NCBI GenBank assembly: GCA_024195585.1
Contig: SWBL01000246.1
Location: 1 to 64,000, forward strand
DNA length: 64,000 nt
Reading direction: 5' to 3'
Source: Aureobasidium sp. EXF-3400
Taxonomy: Eukaryota; Ascomycota; Dothideomycetes; Dothideales; Saccotheciaceae
Of this stretch, positions 25,201 to 36,453 are shown in pieces. The first letter of the stretch is position 1, and every line of letters starts with the position of its first letter. The notes under the pieces are model-generated. The model was not told the DNA's origin. It searched no databases and saw only the letters and a program-made list of their open reading frames with translations. The translations under genes and the position numbers were made by a program.

Positions 25201-28089
25201 CGCCATCGACCTTGGAGCATGCTCAAGTTGTCGGTCTGAAGAAGCGACTGTTCTGGCTCGACCATCAGCAACCCGAAACACACAGTGATCTGCAGTCCAC
25301 GTCACATACAAATGACTATGAAGTCGAGATGACAACTGCCTTGGTATCCCACTTGATCAAGCAAGGAGTACACAAACCTGGGGCAATCGCTGTCCTCACA
25401 CCGTATGTTGGGCAGCTCAAGAAGCTGCAGCTTCGTATGCAGAGCGCTTTCGAGGTTGTGCTCGACGATCGCGACATCAAGGTCTTGGAAGATGCAGGCC
25501 TGGAAGATTCAGGTCTGGACGATGCTGCACAGTCACGAGCTCCACCCGCACCTGGTGTCCAGAAAGGCTCAATGGCTTCAGCTGTTCGTATCGCCACAGT
25601 CGACAACTTCCAGGGCGAGGAAGCTGATGTCGTTGTGATCTCACTTGTGAGAAGCAATGACCAGCAGAAGTGTGGGTTCTTGCGTACTTCCAACCGAATC
25701 AATGTTCTCCTTTCACGTGCCAAAAATGGCATGTACATCATTGGCAACTCAAATACCACGCAGCATATCCCCATGTGGACAGAAATTCTCCAACTTCTTC
25801 AGATGAACGGCAACATCGGCGAAGTCCTTGAGCTGTCGTGTGCAAGACATCCAGACGACATCATGGAAGTTAGCATGCCCGATGACTTTGTTCGACTGGC
25901 ACCTGATGGCGGCTGCAACCTTCCATGTAGCCAACGTCTACTATGTGGCCATGCTTGCGACAGCTCTTGTCACTCTCAAGTCCTTCATGATGCTGTCAAA
26001 TGTCTCGCTCCATGTCCCAGACAGCCAGGTAACAACTCTTGCTCGCATGCATGTCCCCTAAAGTGCGGCGAGATATGCCCGTCGAAGTGTATGGCAATCG
26101 TCGAAGACATCATTATTGAGCTTCCTTGTGGCCATATCAAGACTTCGCTCCCATGCTGGCTGTACCACGAGCAAGACAAGATCGTTTGCCACGAAGTGGT
26201 TACGCGCACGGTTCCTGGATGTGGACATGAAGTCCAAGTCAAGTGTTGTACGGACGTGAACAGCGACAAGTACTTGTGCCGAGAAGAATGCAGCGATCCA
26301 TTGACGTGTGGTCATGTTTGCAAGAAGCCATGCCACAACTGCAAGAAGCGGATCGATTGTCATATCGAGAAGGCCGATCATGGCCCCTGCCGCCAACCTT
26401 GTGGCCGTGACTTCCTCAACTGCTCTCACAGTTGCAAAAAGTCTTGCCACGATGGTACCGACTGTGGTCTTTGTGACCAGCCGTGTGAAGTCAAGTGTGA
26501 GCACTCTCACTGCGGCCGGTTGTGCTCTGAGCCATGCGCTCCGTGTGCAGTCGAGAAGTGCTCCTCTTGTTGCCCTCACAGTGAGTGCAGCATGCCTTGT
26601 GGAGCCCCTTGTGATTGGATCCCTTGCTCCCAGCGCTGTACGAGCACACTCAACTGCGGCCACCAGTGTCCGAGTATTTGCGGTGCCCCTTGTCCTGGTG
26701 CTCGTTTCTGCCAAGAATGTGCCAATGAGGACATCAAGTCTCGTGTAGTGGATCTGATAATGATGAGCTCGTACGGTGAGATTGATCTGGATGAGGATCC
26801 CTGCGTCTTCCCGGCTTGTGGGCATTTCTACACTATCGCGACCATGGATGGTCATCTCAGTCTTGGCGAGCATTACCTTCTAGATGCAAATGGACTACCG
26901 GCTGCCTTGAAGGCCCCTGACGACGGGCTCGATGTTGACAAGACTCGCATCGTCTGTCCGGATTGCCGTCGTTCCCTGCGTGGCGTCCCTAGATATGGTA
27001 GAGTCGTTCGACGCGCCCTCCTTATTCAGAGCACGCTGAAGTTCATCACTTGGTCTAACAACTACTACATCGAGTACTACGGATCTTTCTCCAAGGCACA
27101 GAAGGACTTGCAGAAGAGCCTTGAGGATGCAAGACCCGCACAAACGAGCCTCCACTTGTATGGATCTCGAGACCAGCAGATTCATACCATCAGGACTACT
27201 ATGTCTCGATCTAGATATAAAGAGATTGTCGAGCTGAGATGGAAGATCTACGAGTTTAGAGGCCTTGTTAACAAGAACGAACAGCCGTTCAAGCGTGTTC
27301 AAGCACTGGTCCGCCACGCCCGTCTAAACAAGCGTACTGAAGAAGACTTCACTTTCGACGAGAGCGTGATCTTACAGACTCGATCGTATTCTCTTGCAAC
27401 ATCTTTGCTGCTCCGTTGCGATCTGGTCATCTTGTCGGACGTGCTTGCTGTACGATCGTCTGTCGCTCTTCCCGTCAATGTGGCCACGACGCTGGACCTC
27501 AACAAGAATCGCAAAGACTGTGAGACTCTGTTCCAGCTTGCCGATGAGGGAAAGCACTACCTCCAACAAGCTGAGGCTCTCATCTTCTGGGCACATTTTG
27601 CTGCTCTGGAAGTCTCCTGGCGCTCGTCACACGAGGAGAAAAGGTATGTCAAGAGATTTAGCCCAGCCATGGTAGAAAATACTGACAACCACAGTGATGA
27701 AAACAACGTAATCACCACGCTCCGCACCCAAGCAAGACAGCGCCTTGAGCAGGCTCGCGGCTTCTGCGCAGAGCACTCAATCCCGCACCGTGGCCTCAGA
27801 AATCGAAGAGATCGAGAAGATGTTGCGCGAAAGCACTTTCTACCAGCTCGTAACCACTGATGAAATGCAAAAGGTGGTGGCTGCCATGACGCGTGAGTTC
27901 AGAGGAACAGGACACTGGTACCGTTGTCGCAACGGCCACCCTTTTACTGTTGGCGAATGTGGCATGCCGATGCAGACTGCTAGGTGCCCTCAATGCGGTG
28001 AAGTTGTTGGAGGACAGAGTCATCGCGCTGCTGAAGGAGTCACCCATGCTGGCGACATTGAGAGGCAATTTGGTAACATGAGACTGTAG
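22205..28089 (+). CDS. ZNFX1-like SF1 RNA helicase with CCCH, NFX1-type and RZ-type zinc fingers (about 1,920 aa, apparent frame break near the end)
   Basis: Joined 22205..23681, 23743..27643, 27695..28089. An N-terminal CCCH finger is visible (CYAFQRGECHRGSRCQYSH, residues 8-26). The UPF1-like helicase core starts near residue 615: motif I GPPGTGKSY, motif II CEEAGEV, motif III LIGDHLQLRP, QRRMHPDIAE, motif V DNFQGEEADVV and motif VI TSNRINVLLSRAK. A run of Cys/His NFX1-type fingers follows (25,900-26,720). The extreme C-terminus encodes an RZ-type finger (GTGHWYRCRNGHPF, GECGMPMQ, RCPQCG). In animals and worms ZNFX1 acts in RNA surveillance and antiviral or small-RNA pathways; the fungal role is less known. 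After the last canonical intron (51 nt, branch ACTGAC) the frame that matches family residues ends at 27860, while the RZ finger lies in the +1 frame. See findings. Confidence 0.88.
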
Positions 28090-28653
28090 ATGTCTTGAGG
28101 TTGGTTTTTGGTGGAGAGAGAGGAGATGTGTGCAAGATTGTGGTCTAATCTTCCGGCTAAACAGAGCTGTAGCGCGAAGCATGCATCTACTGCTAGTCTG
28201 ATACCTCTCCCATAACTTATAGTCGTATTTTATTTCATCGAGGCAAGTGACAACATGCAACAGTACTTGGTTATGGGTATTGATAGAGTGAGTGTTCTGT
28301 TTATACGAGGTGAATATAAATCGAGCTGAACCTGGTGGCCATGACATGGACAGCCAGGCAGGGGCACCATCCTGAAATCCACCTAGATCGACGACTGATG
28401 CAATAAACATAAACTGAGGCAAGCTGTCTCGGTTGACTCGTCAAAAGAGCCGCACATCTCGCACTTGTTTTCATTTCGTCTCAAGATTACGCGGCTGAGT
28501 TTTTATTATATGTATTTTGAAAGAGCATCTGACTTATCGTTTCGATCTGTACGTCATGCTCCTGCCTCTTCTGCGTCACTGCTCATCATGAATTCCACCA
28601 TGAGTTGTTGTGGTGAGCTGTCCATACATAAAACACTCCTTTGGTCGAAGAAG
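28090..28653. other. Intergenic between convergent genes
   Basis: 3' flanks of the helicase and of the minus-strand hypothetical gene. AT-rich, no gene seen. Confidence 0.5.
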
Positions 28654-29244
28654 TCAAGGCGTGGCAGCCCAACACCAAGGTCGCTCCAACATCTTCAACC
28701 GCCATTGCTCAAAGTCATCCCATCTCATCAACATCTCCAGCCATGGACCCATACCAATAGTCTCTTCATGTTGGGGACAAATAGACAACCTCTGCTCAGT
28801 AGCTGAAGTGGTGGGGGATGTAGGACTGGTAGTTTGTGGAAAAGTGCGACGGAAGAAGTTCCAAGCCGCCATGACCGAGTATTCCTGAGAAGATGCTGCG
28901 GGCGTTGATGCTGCAAAAGGTACAGTATTCGTTGAAGAGGAATCTGTTGACTGTTTTGCGGACTCCATCTCTGAGGTTTTACGTGAAGGCATTGACACCG
29001 ACGCCACTCTGTTGACCTTGGGATCTGGTTCGTTTCGAAAGCGTGACCCTCGACGGATTGTTGGATCGAACCTTTCCGAGTTTTCAAGCTCCCAATTTGG
29101 ATTTGCGGCATACTCTTTGCCCCAATGTGTATTCGTGAAGGCCAGAGGGATCTCTCTTCGTCGGAGTTCGGACGATTTGGTGGACTTGGAATCATGATCG
29201 GTTGATTGCGATGGGTTTATGTTGGTGTTTGCGTGATGGTACAT
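28654..29244 (-). CDS. Hypothetical protein of unknown function (196 aa)
   Basis: Single open frame, not recognised. The start at 29244 gives MYHHANTNINPSQS. An upstream in-frame ATG at 29325 would add a 27-residue hydrophobic extension (CPAFSFSLFRHSLLLLAA), so the start is uncertain. The middle is charged and Ser/Thr rich (RREIPLAFTNTHWGKEYAAN, then low complexity). The C-terminus is compact and Trp-rich (GPWLEMLMRWDDFEQWRLKM), which looks like a conserved folded end. No signal peptide with the short start and no membrane helix. It lies tail-to-tail with the helicase gene and 325 bp downstream of the cyclin gene on the same strand. Called as coding because of clear amino-acid structure rather than homology. 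Confidence 0.5.
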   Translation of the reverse strand: MYHHANTNINPSQSTDHDSKSTKSSELRRREIPLAFTNTHWGKEYAANPNWELENSERFDPTIRRGSRFRNEPDPKVNRVASVSMPSRKTSEMESAKQSTDSSSTNTVPFAASTPAASSQEYSVMAAWNFFRRTFPQTTSPTSPTTSATEQRLSICPQHEETIGMGPWLEMLMRWDDFEQWRLKMLERPWCWAATP

Positions 29245-29567
29245 TGTTTCGTCGTTTCGTGTTGCAGCCAGCAGGAGCAGAGAGTGTCGAAAAAGAGAGA
29301 AAGAAAAAGCCGGACAATTTTGCATGATATTGACAGCGAACAATGAGATTCGTGTCTCGGACAAGGAGTTATTTTTGATTTGATTTGAATGAAGTTTCCA
29401 TTGTTGTTCGCATCAACTCCTTGACAGTCTTGGAATGTCTAAGACAAGATGCAAAGGAGGTTTTGCAAAACATGGTCTTGTTGTAATGGCATTTCGACTG
29501 ATGGATGAGTTGATTGTCATATGGTGAAAAGCGATGCAAATTCAGAGGCTGAACTTTTGCAAAGACT

Positions 29568-30728
29568 TCAGATCCGTGCCTCTTTGTCGATCCAAGCTTG
29601 GGTGTCTTCAAGAGTCAGCGGGACCTTGCTCTTGTCCCATTTCTGTACCTCTTCTGCGATAAAACCTTCCATAGAGATCAATGCTACAACCAAAAAGCCA
29701 AGCTCCTCCCTGTCGACATCAAAGACCTCCCACCACTCCTCACCAGGAAGCTTGACTCCTGTTTCCTTGGCGGCAAGGTAAATAGCTGCCGTAGCGAGGG
29801 ATGGAGGCTGATGTGTCAGGTAGAGTAGTTGTGGACTGAACAGAGCCGAGTTGAGATGTGCAAATGCTCTCTTCGCTAAAGCTTGTCCATTCTCGGATGT
29901 CGTAAACACATCCAGCGCTTGCAAGTAGTTGATGCAGATCGCGTACGGGAGGGATACATGGGTTTGATAGCCTAGAATCCGAAGCATTTGCGCTTCCGTG
30001 TGGATAAGTGCTAGTCGCCCATCTTGATAGGTGCCTTCTGATAGGTAGCAATCCTCAGGAGTAATTTGACTGGCTGACTCGAGATCGAGTGACGGCCGAA
30101 CTTTGTTCAGATATGCCAGAACGCTCAATAGTCGTCTAGGGCTTACTGGGTGCGCGGAAGGCTTAGTGACCAAATATAGCGAGGCGGCAATGACATCCTG
30201 AGTAATAGAGTCAGCAAACGGCAAGTTAATGAAGCTCCAGAAGGCGTCCAAGACGTGACCCAAGCTTTAATCCACAGGCTCTTTGTTCGATGGCATAAGG
30301 GAAGGTCAGTCATCACATTTCGATTGTCCCATAGAAGCGCGAAGCGACATTTTCCAGGTCAAAGCCTTCAGCCAGAAGGACACGGACTCAAGTTGGACTG
30401 CTGGTTCAAAGCTATGTCATTGCTGCCGGCAAATCTGAGCCACGTCCGGACCGCCATCCTACAACTTGCATACCTTGGCAGCGTATTCAGCTAAGCTTCC
30501 ACCTTCAGGGCCTAGCCAGAATCTGGAAAAGACGATGATGGCTTCTGCAATAAGTTCTTGAGGAAGATAGAACAGAATGCCAGCGGCTTGGATCAGCCTT
30601 GAACCTTCGAATTTTATCGAGAGTTCCAAATCAGCGGGAATTCTGTCGAGCTGAGAGGCTGTTGTCTGTAGTTGATCTGGTGTTGCAAGCGGATTCGTGA
30701 TGTGTGATAATCCGATCACTGGAGCCAT
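29568..30728 (-). CDS. Cyclin, cyclin Q/FAM58-like (2 exons, 294 aa)
   Basis: Joined complement(29568..30197, 30474..30728) around a 276-nt intron (donor GTATGC, branch GCTGAC, acceptor TTACTCAG); phases match. The first exon holds FEGSRLIQAAGILFYLPQEL and IIVFSRFWLG, the first half of an N-terminal cyclin box. The second exon resumes with DVIAASLYLVTKPSAHPVSP. The second cyclin fold ends in WWEVFDVDREELGFLVVAL, which resembles the WWQVF motif of cyclin Q, the activator of CDK10-type kinases. Cyclins L/K/T are the nearest alternatives. Start at the first ATG of the frame (30728). Role as a nuclear transcription or splicing-linked kinase partner is inferred from the family. The intron is unusually long for this window. 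Confidence 0.82.
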
Positions 30729-31580
30729 GGTGTAGCGAGTCACCTGTTGTTGACGTCGAGATTTCCTGAGGTGTGGATTTCGGCACGAGAACGATGCGTG
30801 TCAAAAACAGGAGAAGCAATCTCGGTATACTAGAAATCCGTGAATGCACAGTCGTTGGAGGCAGTCACAATCGTATTCTAGCGACGCGCTGAACTTGGTT
30901 GACGAGATGAAGTTGGAGCGCGAAGTGGATCTTCCGATGATGGTGCAGAATCCGCCTTGTGTTTGCTTGGCATCGACTCCACCAGATTTTAAGGTGGAAC
31001 AAGTGGAATGCCTCCTTACCGCACGAACCTGCCCCAGAACGTCCTCTTCTTACAACTACGTTTCGAAAATATGGCGTTATGTGAACGCTGCTCGGTTAAA
31101 TCGCTGGCAAGCGTCGGGAACGCTTGTTGGCGCTGATGTCGAACACGCGAGATGAGCCAGGAGTTGCGGCGCATGTGCAAGAGCCGCATCTTGTCATCTA
31201 TCTACAACAATCCTACAGAAGCGAGCTGGACTCTACCAGCATCGATGCTTGCTGTCTGCACGATCGGTCCGGGTTGATAGCATCGCGTATGGCTCTCGTT
31301 GTTGCATGAAACAGTGGATACCACAATAAACTTACCCTAAACCTGACCTCCTGGCACTGCCTGGTGAGAGCGCCTCGAGTATATGTAGGTTTCTGCTTGC
31401 TCTCTGTGCTTCTTTGCTCAGAATCAATCGCAACTTTCGCACCTGTCCATTCTTTTGCTCACGGTCTGTGACCACCGACACTCATTCGTTCTTTCGACAT
31501 TTAGCACTGGGTGCTTTGCTTTCAGCCGATCCATTCTCTAACCACAAGTTCCTCGACTTTCGACTTTTCGAGCACTCAAA
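30729..31580. other. Intergenic, promoter of the LPMO gene
   Basis: Divergent promoter region of the cyclin and the LPMO gene. CT-rich near 31430-31560 just before the LPMO start. No gene seen. Confidence 0.5.
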
Positions 31581-32813
31581 ATGAAGTACTCTACCGCTGC
31601 TCTTGCTCTCGCCGGTATGGCCACCACCGTCCGCGGTCACGGTTTCATCACTTCTCCCAAGGCTCGTATGCCTGGTGATGCCTTCGAGGCTGCCTGTGGT
31701 CAGCAAGTCTACTACAACCAGGCTGGTGACAACTACGGCAACATCCAGGGCGAACTCCAGGTTGCCAAGACTCAGACCGACTACAACGCTGATAAGTGTC
31801 AAATCTGGCTCTGCAAGGGTTACAAGTACGAAGATAACAAGGATCTTGTCGAGACTTACACCCCCGGACAGAAGGTTCCTATCAAGTTCGATGTTCGCGC
31901 CCCCCACGATGGTACTGCCAACGTCTCTGTTGTTGACACCGCCACCAACACTGTCATTGGCACCCCTCTGATCTCATGGGACGTCTACGCCTCCAGCGCT
32001 TCGGCTATCCCTGCCGACCAGACCTCTTTCACAGTCACCATCCCTGAGGATCTTGGCAGCAAGTGCTCTACCCCCGGTGCTTGTGTGCTCCAACACTTCT
32101 GGGATGCCAGATCGGTTGATCAGACCTACGAATCCTGCATTGACTTCACCGTCAGTGGGTCAGGCTCCGGTGCCGCACCTGCTAGCTCCAAGGCTGCCTC
32201 ATCCAGCGCCGCTCCCGTCTCTTCCCAGGTTTCTGCTTCCTCTTCGAGTGCTCCTGCTAAGGCTCCTATCACCTCTACCCAAGCCGCCTCATCTGCTGCT
32301 CAGCCTACCACCATGGCCACTAGTGTCAAGTCCAGCGCTGCTTCCGTTTCCTCCAGCTCAGCTAGTGGTTCTGTCGCTGCCTGGGGTCAGTGTGGTGGAA
32401 AGGGCTTCACTGGTGCTACTGCCTGTGTTTCGGGTCACACCTGCAAGGTTCAGAACGACTACTACTCGCAGTGCGTTCCTGGCGAGAACAAGGTAACTGA
32501 TGCTTCGTCCCCTGCTGCTTCCAGTTCGTCCTGCACAACCACCATCACTCTCACCAAGAGCTCTTCCGCCGCTGCGAACACAATGGTGAGCTCTACCATC
32601 GCTACAAGCACAAGCGCTGACAATGCTCCGACAGGCCTAGACCTGACCAGCGCCGTCAAAGCTCTCAGCACCGCCGTTCCCACATCAGTTCTGACTGCTA
32701 CCGCAACTGGAGCTGCCCCTAGCGGTACTGCCAAGCCTATCCCTGAGGGCTTCACTCTTGAGGATTGCCTGGACTGGATCGACTACATTGTCAGCAACGC
32801 TGGTAAACAATAA
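31581..32813 (+). CDS. Secreted lytic polysaccharide monooxygenase, AA16-like, with CBM1 (410 aa)
   Basis: Intronless. A signal peptide ([19 protein letters not shown]) is followed directly by a His, giving the mature N-terminal His-Gly needed for the copper histidine brace. The catalytic domain (about 20-200) contains [49 protein letters not shown], the second-His box [14 protein letters not shown] and [12 protein letters not shown] recognise this pattern from family AA16. A Ser/Ala linker leads to a fungal CBM1 (about 266-301, [15 protein letters not shown] and [11 protein letters not shown]), which binds crystalline cellulose. A second Ser/Thr linker then leads to a short acidic tail, [20 protein letters not shown]. 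It acts extracellularly on plant cell-wall glucan with a copper cofactor. AA11 and AA13 are less likely alternatives. Codon use is strongly biased to C-ending codons, suggesting high expression. Confidence 0.88.
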   Translation: MKYSTAALALAGMATTVRGHGFITSPKARMPGDAFEAACGQQVYYNQAGDNYGNIQGELQVAKTQTDYNADKCQIWLCKGYKYEDNKDLVETYTPGQKVPIKFDVRAPHDGTANVSVVDTATNTVIGTPLISWDVYASSASAIPADQTSFTVTIPEDLGSKCSTPGACVLQHFWDARSVDQTYESCIDFTVSGSGSGAAPASSKAASSSAAPVSSQVSASSSSAPAKAPITSTQAASSAAQPTTMATSVKSSAASVSSSSASGSVAAWGQCGGKGFTGATACVSGHTCKVQNDYYSQCVPGENKVTDASSPAASSSSCTTTITLTKSSSAAANTMVSSTIATSTSADNAPTGLDLTSAVKALSTAVPTSVLTATATGAAPSGTAKPIPEGFTLEDCLDWIDYIVSNAGKQ

Positions 32814-33215
32814 GGGACGAGCATGGTTTTGCGTGTCGGTTGTACTTTAGCGTTTGTTTGCGGCTTTGAATTGGTTGAGAGAGAGAAACCATGATCATTT
32901 CTTCTGGTCGTGGTGGTTAGATTTTACTTCTTGCACACTTATATTATATCTTCTTCTTTCCATCAACATGCCGTCTGTATAAACTTATGAAGCCTCTCTA
33001 CTTCATTGATAAATTCTCTTCGTAGAGTACCTTCCATGTCAAGTGCTTTCCATGTGGTCAAGCGAGCGCAAGTGCGGGGTGGGCAAATCTCCCCCAAAGC
33101 GACACGCGACTTGCGATCAGGCTTCTCTCACCAATCGTCGATTGCATCGCGAATTATCAAACCAGCGAATGTAGTCTCTGAATTGACGCGACTTTTGATA
33201 TCTTCTGTCGTGTAG
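32814..33215. other. Intergenic between the LPMO and DUF2235 genes
   Basis: LPMO 3' UTR and promoter of the next gene. No gene seen. Confidence 0.5.
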
Positions 33216-35046
33216 ATGCAAGACCATGAACGTGTCGATGGATCCAGAGCCAGAGAAACTCGGCTGATCCGACGACCGGGATATGCATCTATTAAACGAC
33301 TCATAATATGCTCCGACGGTAAGAACATCTCAAGCCAAATACCATCGCACAGAAACATTCGGAAATGAGAAGCGCAAAAAGCGCGATGCTAATGGAGTAA
33401 TGATAGGCACATGGCTCAATTCCGACAGTGGCAGTCTGAAAGGTGGCGACGATCTTGCGAGTAACGTTACCAGGATATCCCGAGCGATCAAACCAGCCAG
33501 CTCAGACTCGATTCCACAAATTGTGTACTACCACTATGGCGTTGGTATGACCCAGCTATGCCGATTCTGCAGAGACATTCTTACACAGACTAGGAAGTCA
33601 AGGTGGTATCGTTGATAGAGTCTACGGAGGGGCTACAGGTCAAGGTACGTCTCCTATCATGTCGAAGAACTTCAGCTTCACAGCCCTCATTGCAGCAATA
33701 CTGATATCTCTAAAAAGGCTTGTCCGAAGCAGTACGCGAAGGATACAGCTACCTTGCGACAAATTGGGAGGTTGGCGACGAGATCTTCTTGTTTGGATTC
33801 AGTCGTGGAGCGTAAGAGAAATGACCTTGTAGTCCTTAAAAAGGGCTCTGCGTTGACTTTGAGCAGCTTTACTGCACGCGCTATTGGTGGCCTCATCGAT
33901 AATATCGGCATGCTGACCAAGGACGGTCTGCCATATCTAGCAGAGATATTCCGAGACGTGCAACATCGACATGATCCGGATTACAAGCCGAAAAACCCCA
34001 ACAAGCCATTCAAGAACAAGCCCAGTGTCATGGATCCAAGATATCGCCTAGAGCTCGAGAGAAGAGGTATGACGAGACTTCGTGTTCCTATAAAGGTTAT
34101 TGGCGTTTGGGACACTGTCGGTAAGTAAGAGACCTTAAGACGTAGACCTTATCTTATGACTCTCTACAGGTTCGTTGGGCACACCAAGAATCGGCTGGCT
34201 GGAGAAGATAGGTGTTCAGAGCTCAGCCAGTAAACGCATGTCCTTCTACGATACAAGGTTGCCTGATTGTGTCGAATACGCATTCCAAGCTCTAGCTTTA
34301 GATGAGCGCAGATCTGCCTTTGCACCAGCTCTGTGGGAGAAGCGACCCGGGAACACGACTGTACTTCGGCAGGTATGGTTCCCAGGAGTTCACTCAAACA
34401 TTGGTGGAGGACTGCCTGATCAGGAATTAGCCAACATCACCTTGGCCTGGATGATGTCGCAGGTTACGCCATTCTTGATATGGATCTGGACTATGCGTTG
34501 GACCAGCAAGATGACACCGAGCTGTATTACAAAGAGACGAAGCAAAAGCCACGTCCCTGGTCGTTCGGGAAGATCGTTAACTCAATGACTGGCATATATG
34601 CTCTAGGTGGCGCAACAACGCGAACACCAGGGCGATACTATGTCGTTGACCCCACCGATGGCCGCAAGACCGATGTCCCTCTACAGGCAACACATGAATA
34701 CATGCATCCATCAGTGCGAACCCGCTTCCGACTCAAAGGACCCGGTGTAGATGACGAAGGGTCCTACGACCCTAAAGCTTTGCATGATTGGAAGTTGTTC
34801 GTAGACTATGATGGAGAAAAAGGCCGAGGTGGTCGACCGGATGTCTTCTGGAGATTGCGTACAGCTGAGCGGAACGTTACTACTCGAATGATACCGGAAG
34901 CACCACTGTTGCCGTTGGAGCGGGAGTTGCTGGAAATGGACCCCGAGATGGAAGAATTCGTTTTCAGGCCTGCGCCTACCGCGAGGAACAGTGTTCGACG
35001 TGCGCGTGCGACCAGTCGAAGTCGGAGTCAGAGTCGTAGACGATGA
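33216..35046 (+). CDS. DUF2235 alpha/beta-hydrolase-like protein (6 exons, apparent 1-base frame break)
   Basis: Joined 33216..33318, 33407..33544, 33594..33644, 33718..33811, 33867..34120, 34170..35046. The ATG at 33216 follows an in-frame TAG. The product begins with the DUF2235 opening RLIICSDGTWLNSDSG, then YYHYGVGSQGGIVDRVYGGA and the nucleophile elbow LFGFSRGAFTARAIGG (catalytic Ser). KVIGVWDTVGSLG (Asp), VWFPGVHSNIGGG (His) and the C-terminal blocks KPRPWSFGKI and HPSVRTRFRLKGPG follow. Fungal members are uncharacterised hydrolases related to bacterial T6SS lipase effectors. Five introns agree in phase. In the last exon the frame must move by one base at about 34477 to continue from SQVTPFL into DMDLDYALDQQ. 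A 44-nt intron (34463..34506) could avoid this but would delete that conserved segment. The C-terminus is Arg/Ser rich. Confidence 0.82.
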
Positions 35047-35341
35047 TGGAAAAGTGGTAGCTGCCATGATTTTGATCAACACGCAACAAGCGCGGAAGAG
35101 CATCATTGCCCAGGTGGACTTAGACCAGGGAGAAGTGGTTTTTGGATTGAGTGCTGCAGACAGACCTCTTGTTGTGAAAGACACGTGGAGTGTGAATCCA
35201 GTCGCGTCCATGGGCGGGAGCGAGTCACAAGCTACGTGATTGGAGCCCCTGAAAGAAGGACACCAACTCCACCAACACATCTACGCCATCTTTCACGCGA
35301 AGACATATAATGCTCAAAAGATGGTGCAAATATTGACCAGC

Positions 35342-35441
35342 GGTTAGGTGGTGTAGTTGGTAGTAGTTTCAGTGTTCCTCGAATCGGTTACTGCTACCAA
35401 CTGCACCCACAGGTCATTGGTTCGATTCCAACGCTGAGCCA
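35342..35441 (+). ncRNA. tRNA-like Pol III unit, identity unresolved (possible tRNA with intron or tRNA relic)
   Basis: A good A box (TGGTGTAGTTGG, 35349-35360) and a perfect B box (GGTTCGATTCC, 35419-35429) are spaced as in a tRNA with an intron or a long variable arm. A T run (CCTTTTTTCTTTTT) follows. The ends GGTTAGG and CTGAGCC pair except for one mismatch. The T stem has a mismatch, and I cannot form a normal anticodon stem, so no anticodon is assigned. CAGT/ACTG (about 35370 and 35390) could be an anticodon stem around a short intron. A decayed tRNA or tRNA-derived element is equally possible. Confidence 0.35.
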
Positions 35442-36453
35442 CACCTTTTTTCTTTTTGCACAAAGTCGTCTCATACTCCAGTTCCACAACGAAAGACCTT
35501 GCCACGCACAGAATCCAAACGATGTTCAACACCTCGATATTCGCACTATGTGAATTCAGCAAAGGCAATGTGGAGGTGTGAAGGATATCCACAAATGGAC
35601 ATACTGAGTTGAAGGCCCAGATTCCATAACGAGGCGCTCCTTCCCCCAGCAAGATGTCCAAGCTAGACAAAAGATCCGAGCTAGTCCAGTATATAACAGA
35701 AAGAATTCCAAAGCTCACTCCAGCAGATCTGCACTAGCATCTCGGATGCTTCTTCAATGACTTCGGCTAGATGAAGCCACGAAGAGGAGAACACAAGTTG
35801 TGTGTCATCTACTTCTCGATCTATCTTCACGGAGCAGAAAGACCTTCATAGAACAGACAAGGAAACTGTGATGGACAGGCTCAGATGTTCACCCGGCCCT
35901 TAATCTTAGCAATGTCAAAGTTGCAATGCTCGGAACATAACAAAGAGAACAGTCATTGAACGCAAAAAGAAAAGCAAGATCCTTCTTATATCATTTCATT
36001 ACAGCGTGGCGCAGTTCACGTTGCTATGACTTCAATCAACACATAACACACTTTGAGACCTTCGCCCTGTGCCGGTTGCTGTCATGCAAAAGTATCAGTA
36101 TTGCAATTGTCGTACAGTCAACACTGTGCAAGAAGATGAAAGGTCATTTGACACAAGCTGGCGTTTGATGACTCAAGCAATACATGATAGGATTTGACTA
36201 ATGAGCGTTTTCTGGTATCAAGGACCTCGAATCTACGCGACTTCCAACCCTGATCTTTCTTTCTCACAGATTCATCCTTGAACCTCCTTCTTGAGCGAAT
36301 GTAACCACACGACTTTGCAATCCACTTCTTGCTATGTGACCGTTCTGAGCCCAAACCCGATCTCTTCGTCGCTGCCGTCTTAGCTGCGCCCTCGAATACA
36401 CAGCCTGCAGGAGCGAAAAAACAATATATAAGTACTGATCAGGGTCATCAAGA
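35442..36453. other. Intergenic, no gene seen
   Basis: About 1 kb of AT-rich DNA with only short interrupted frames. No RNA gene recognised. Confidence 0.5.

Noticed and set aside
26058..26873. 271-codon minus-strand frame opposite the helicase
   Set aside because: Antisense shadow of the Cys-rich NFX1 finger region; its Ala/Thr/Arg composition is the complement of Cys/Gly codons.
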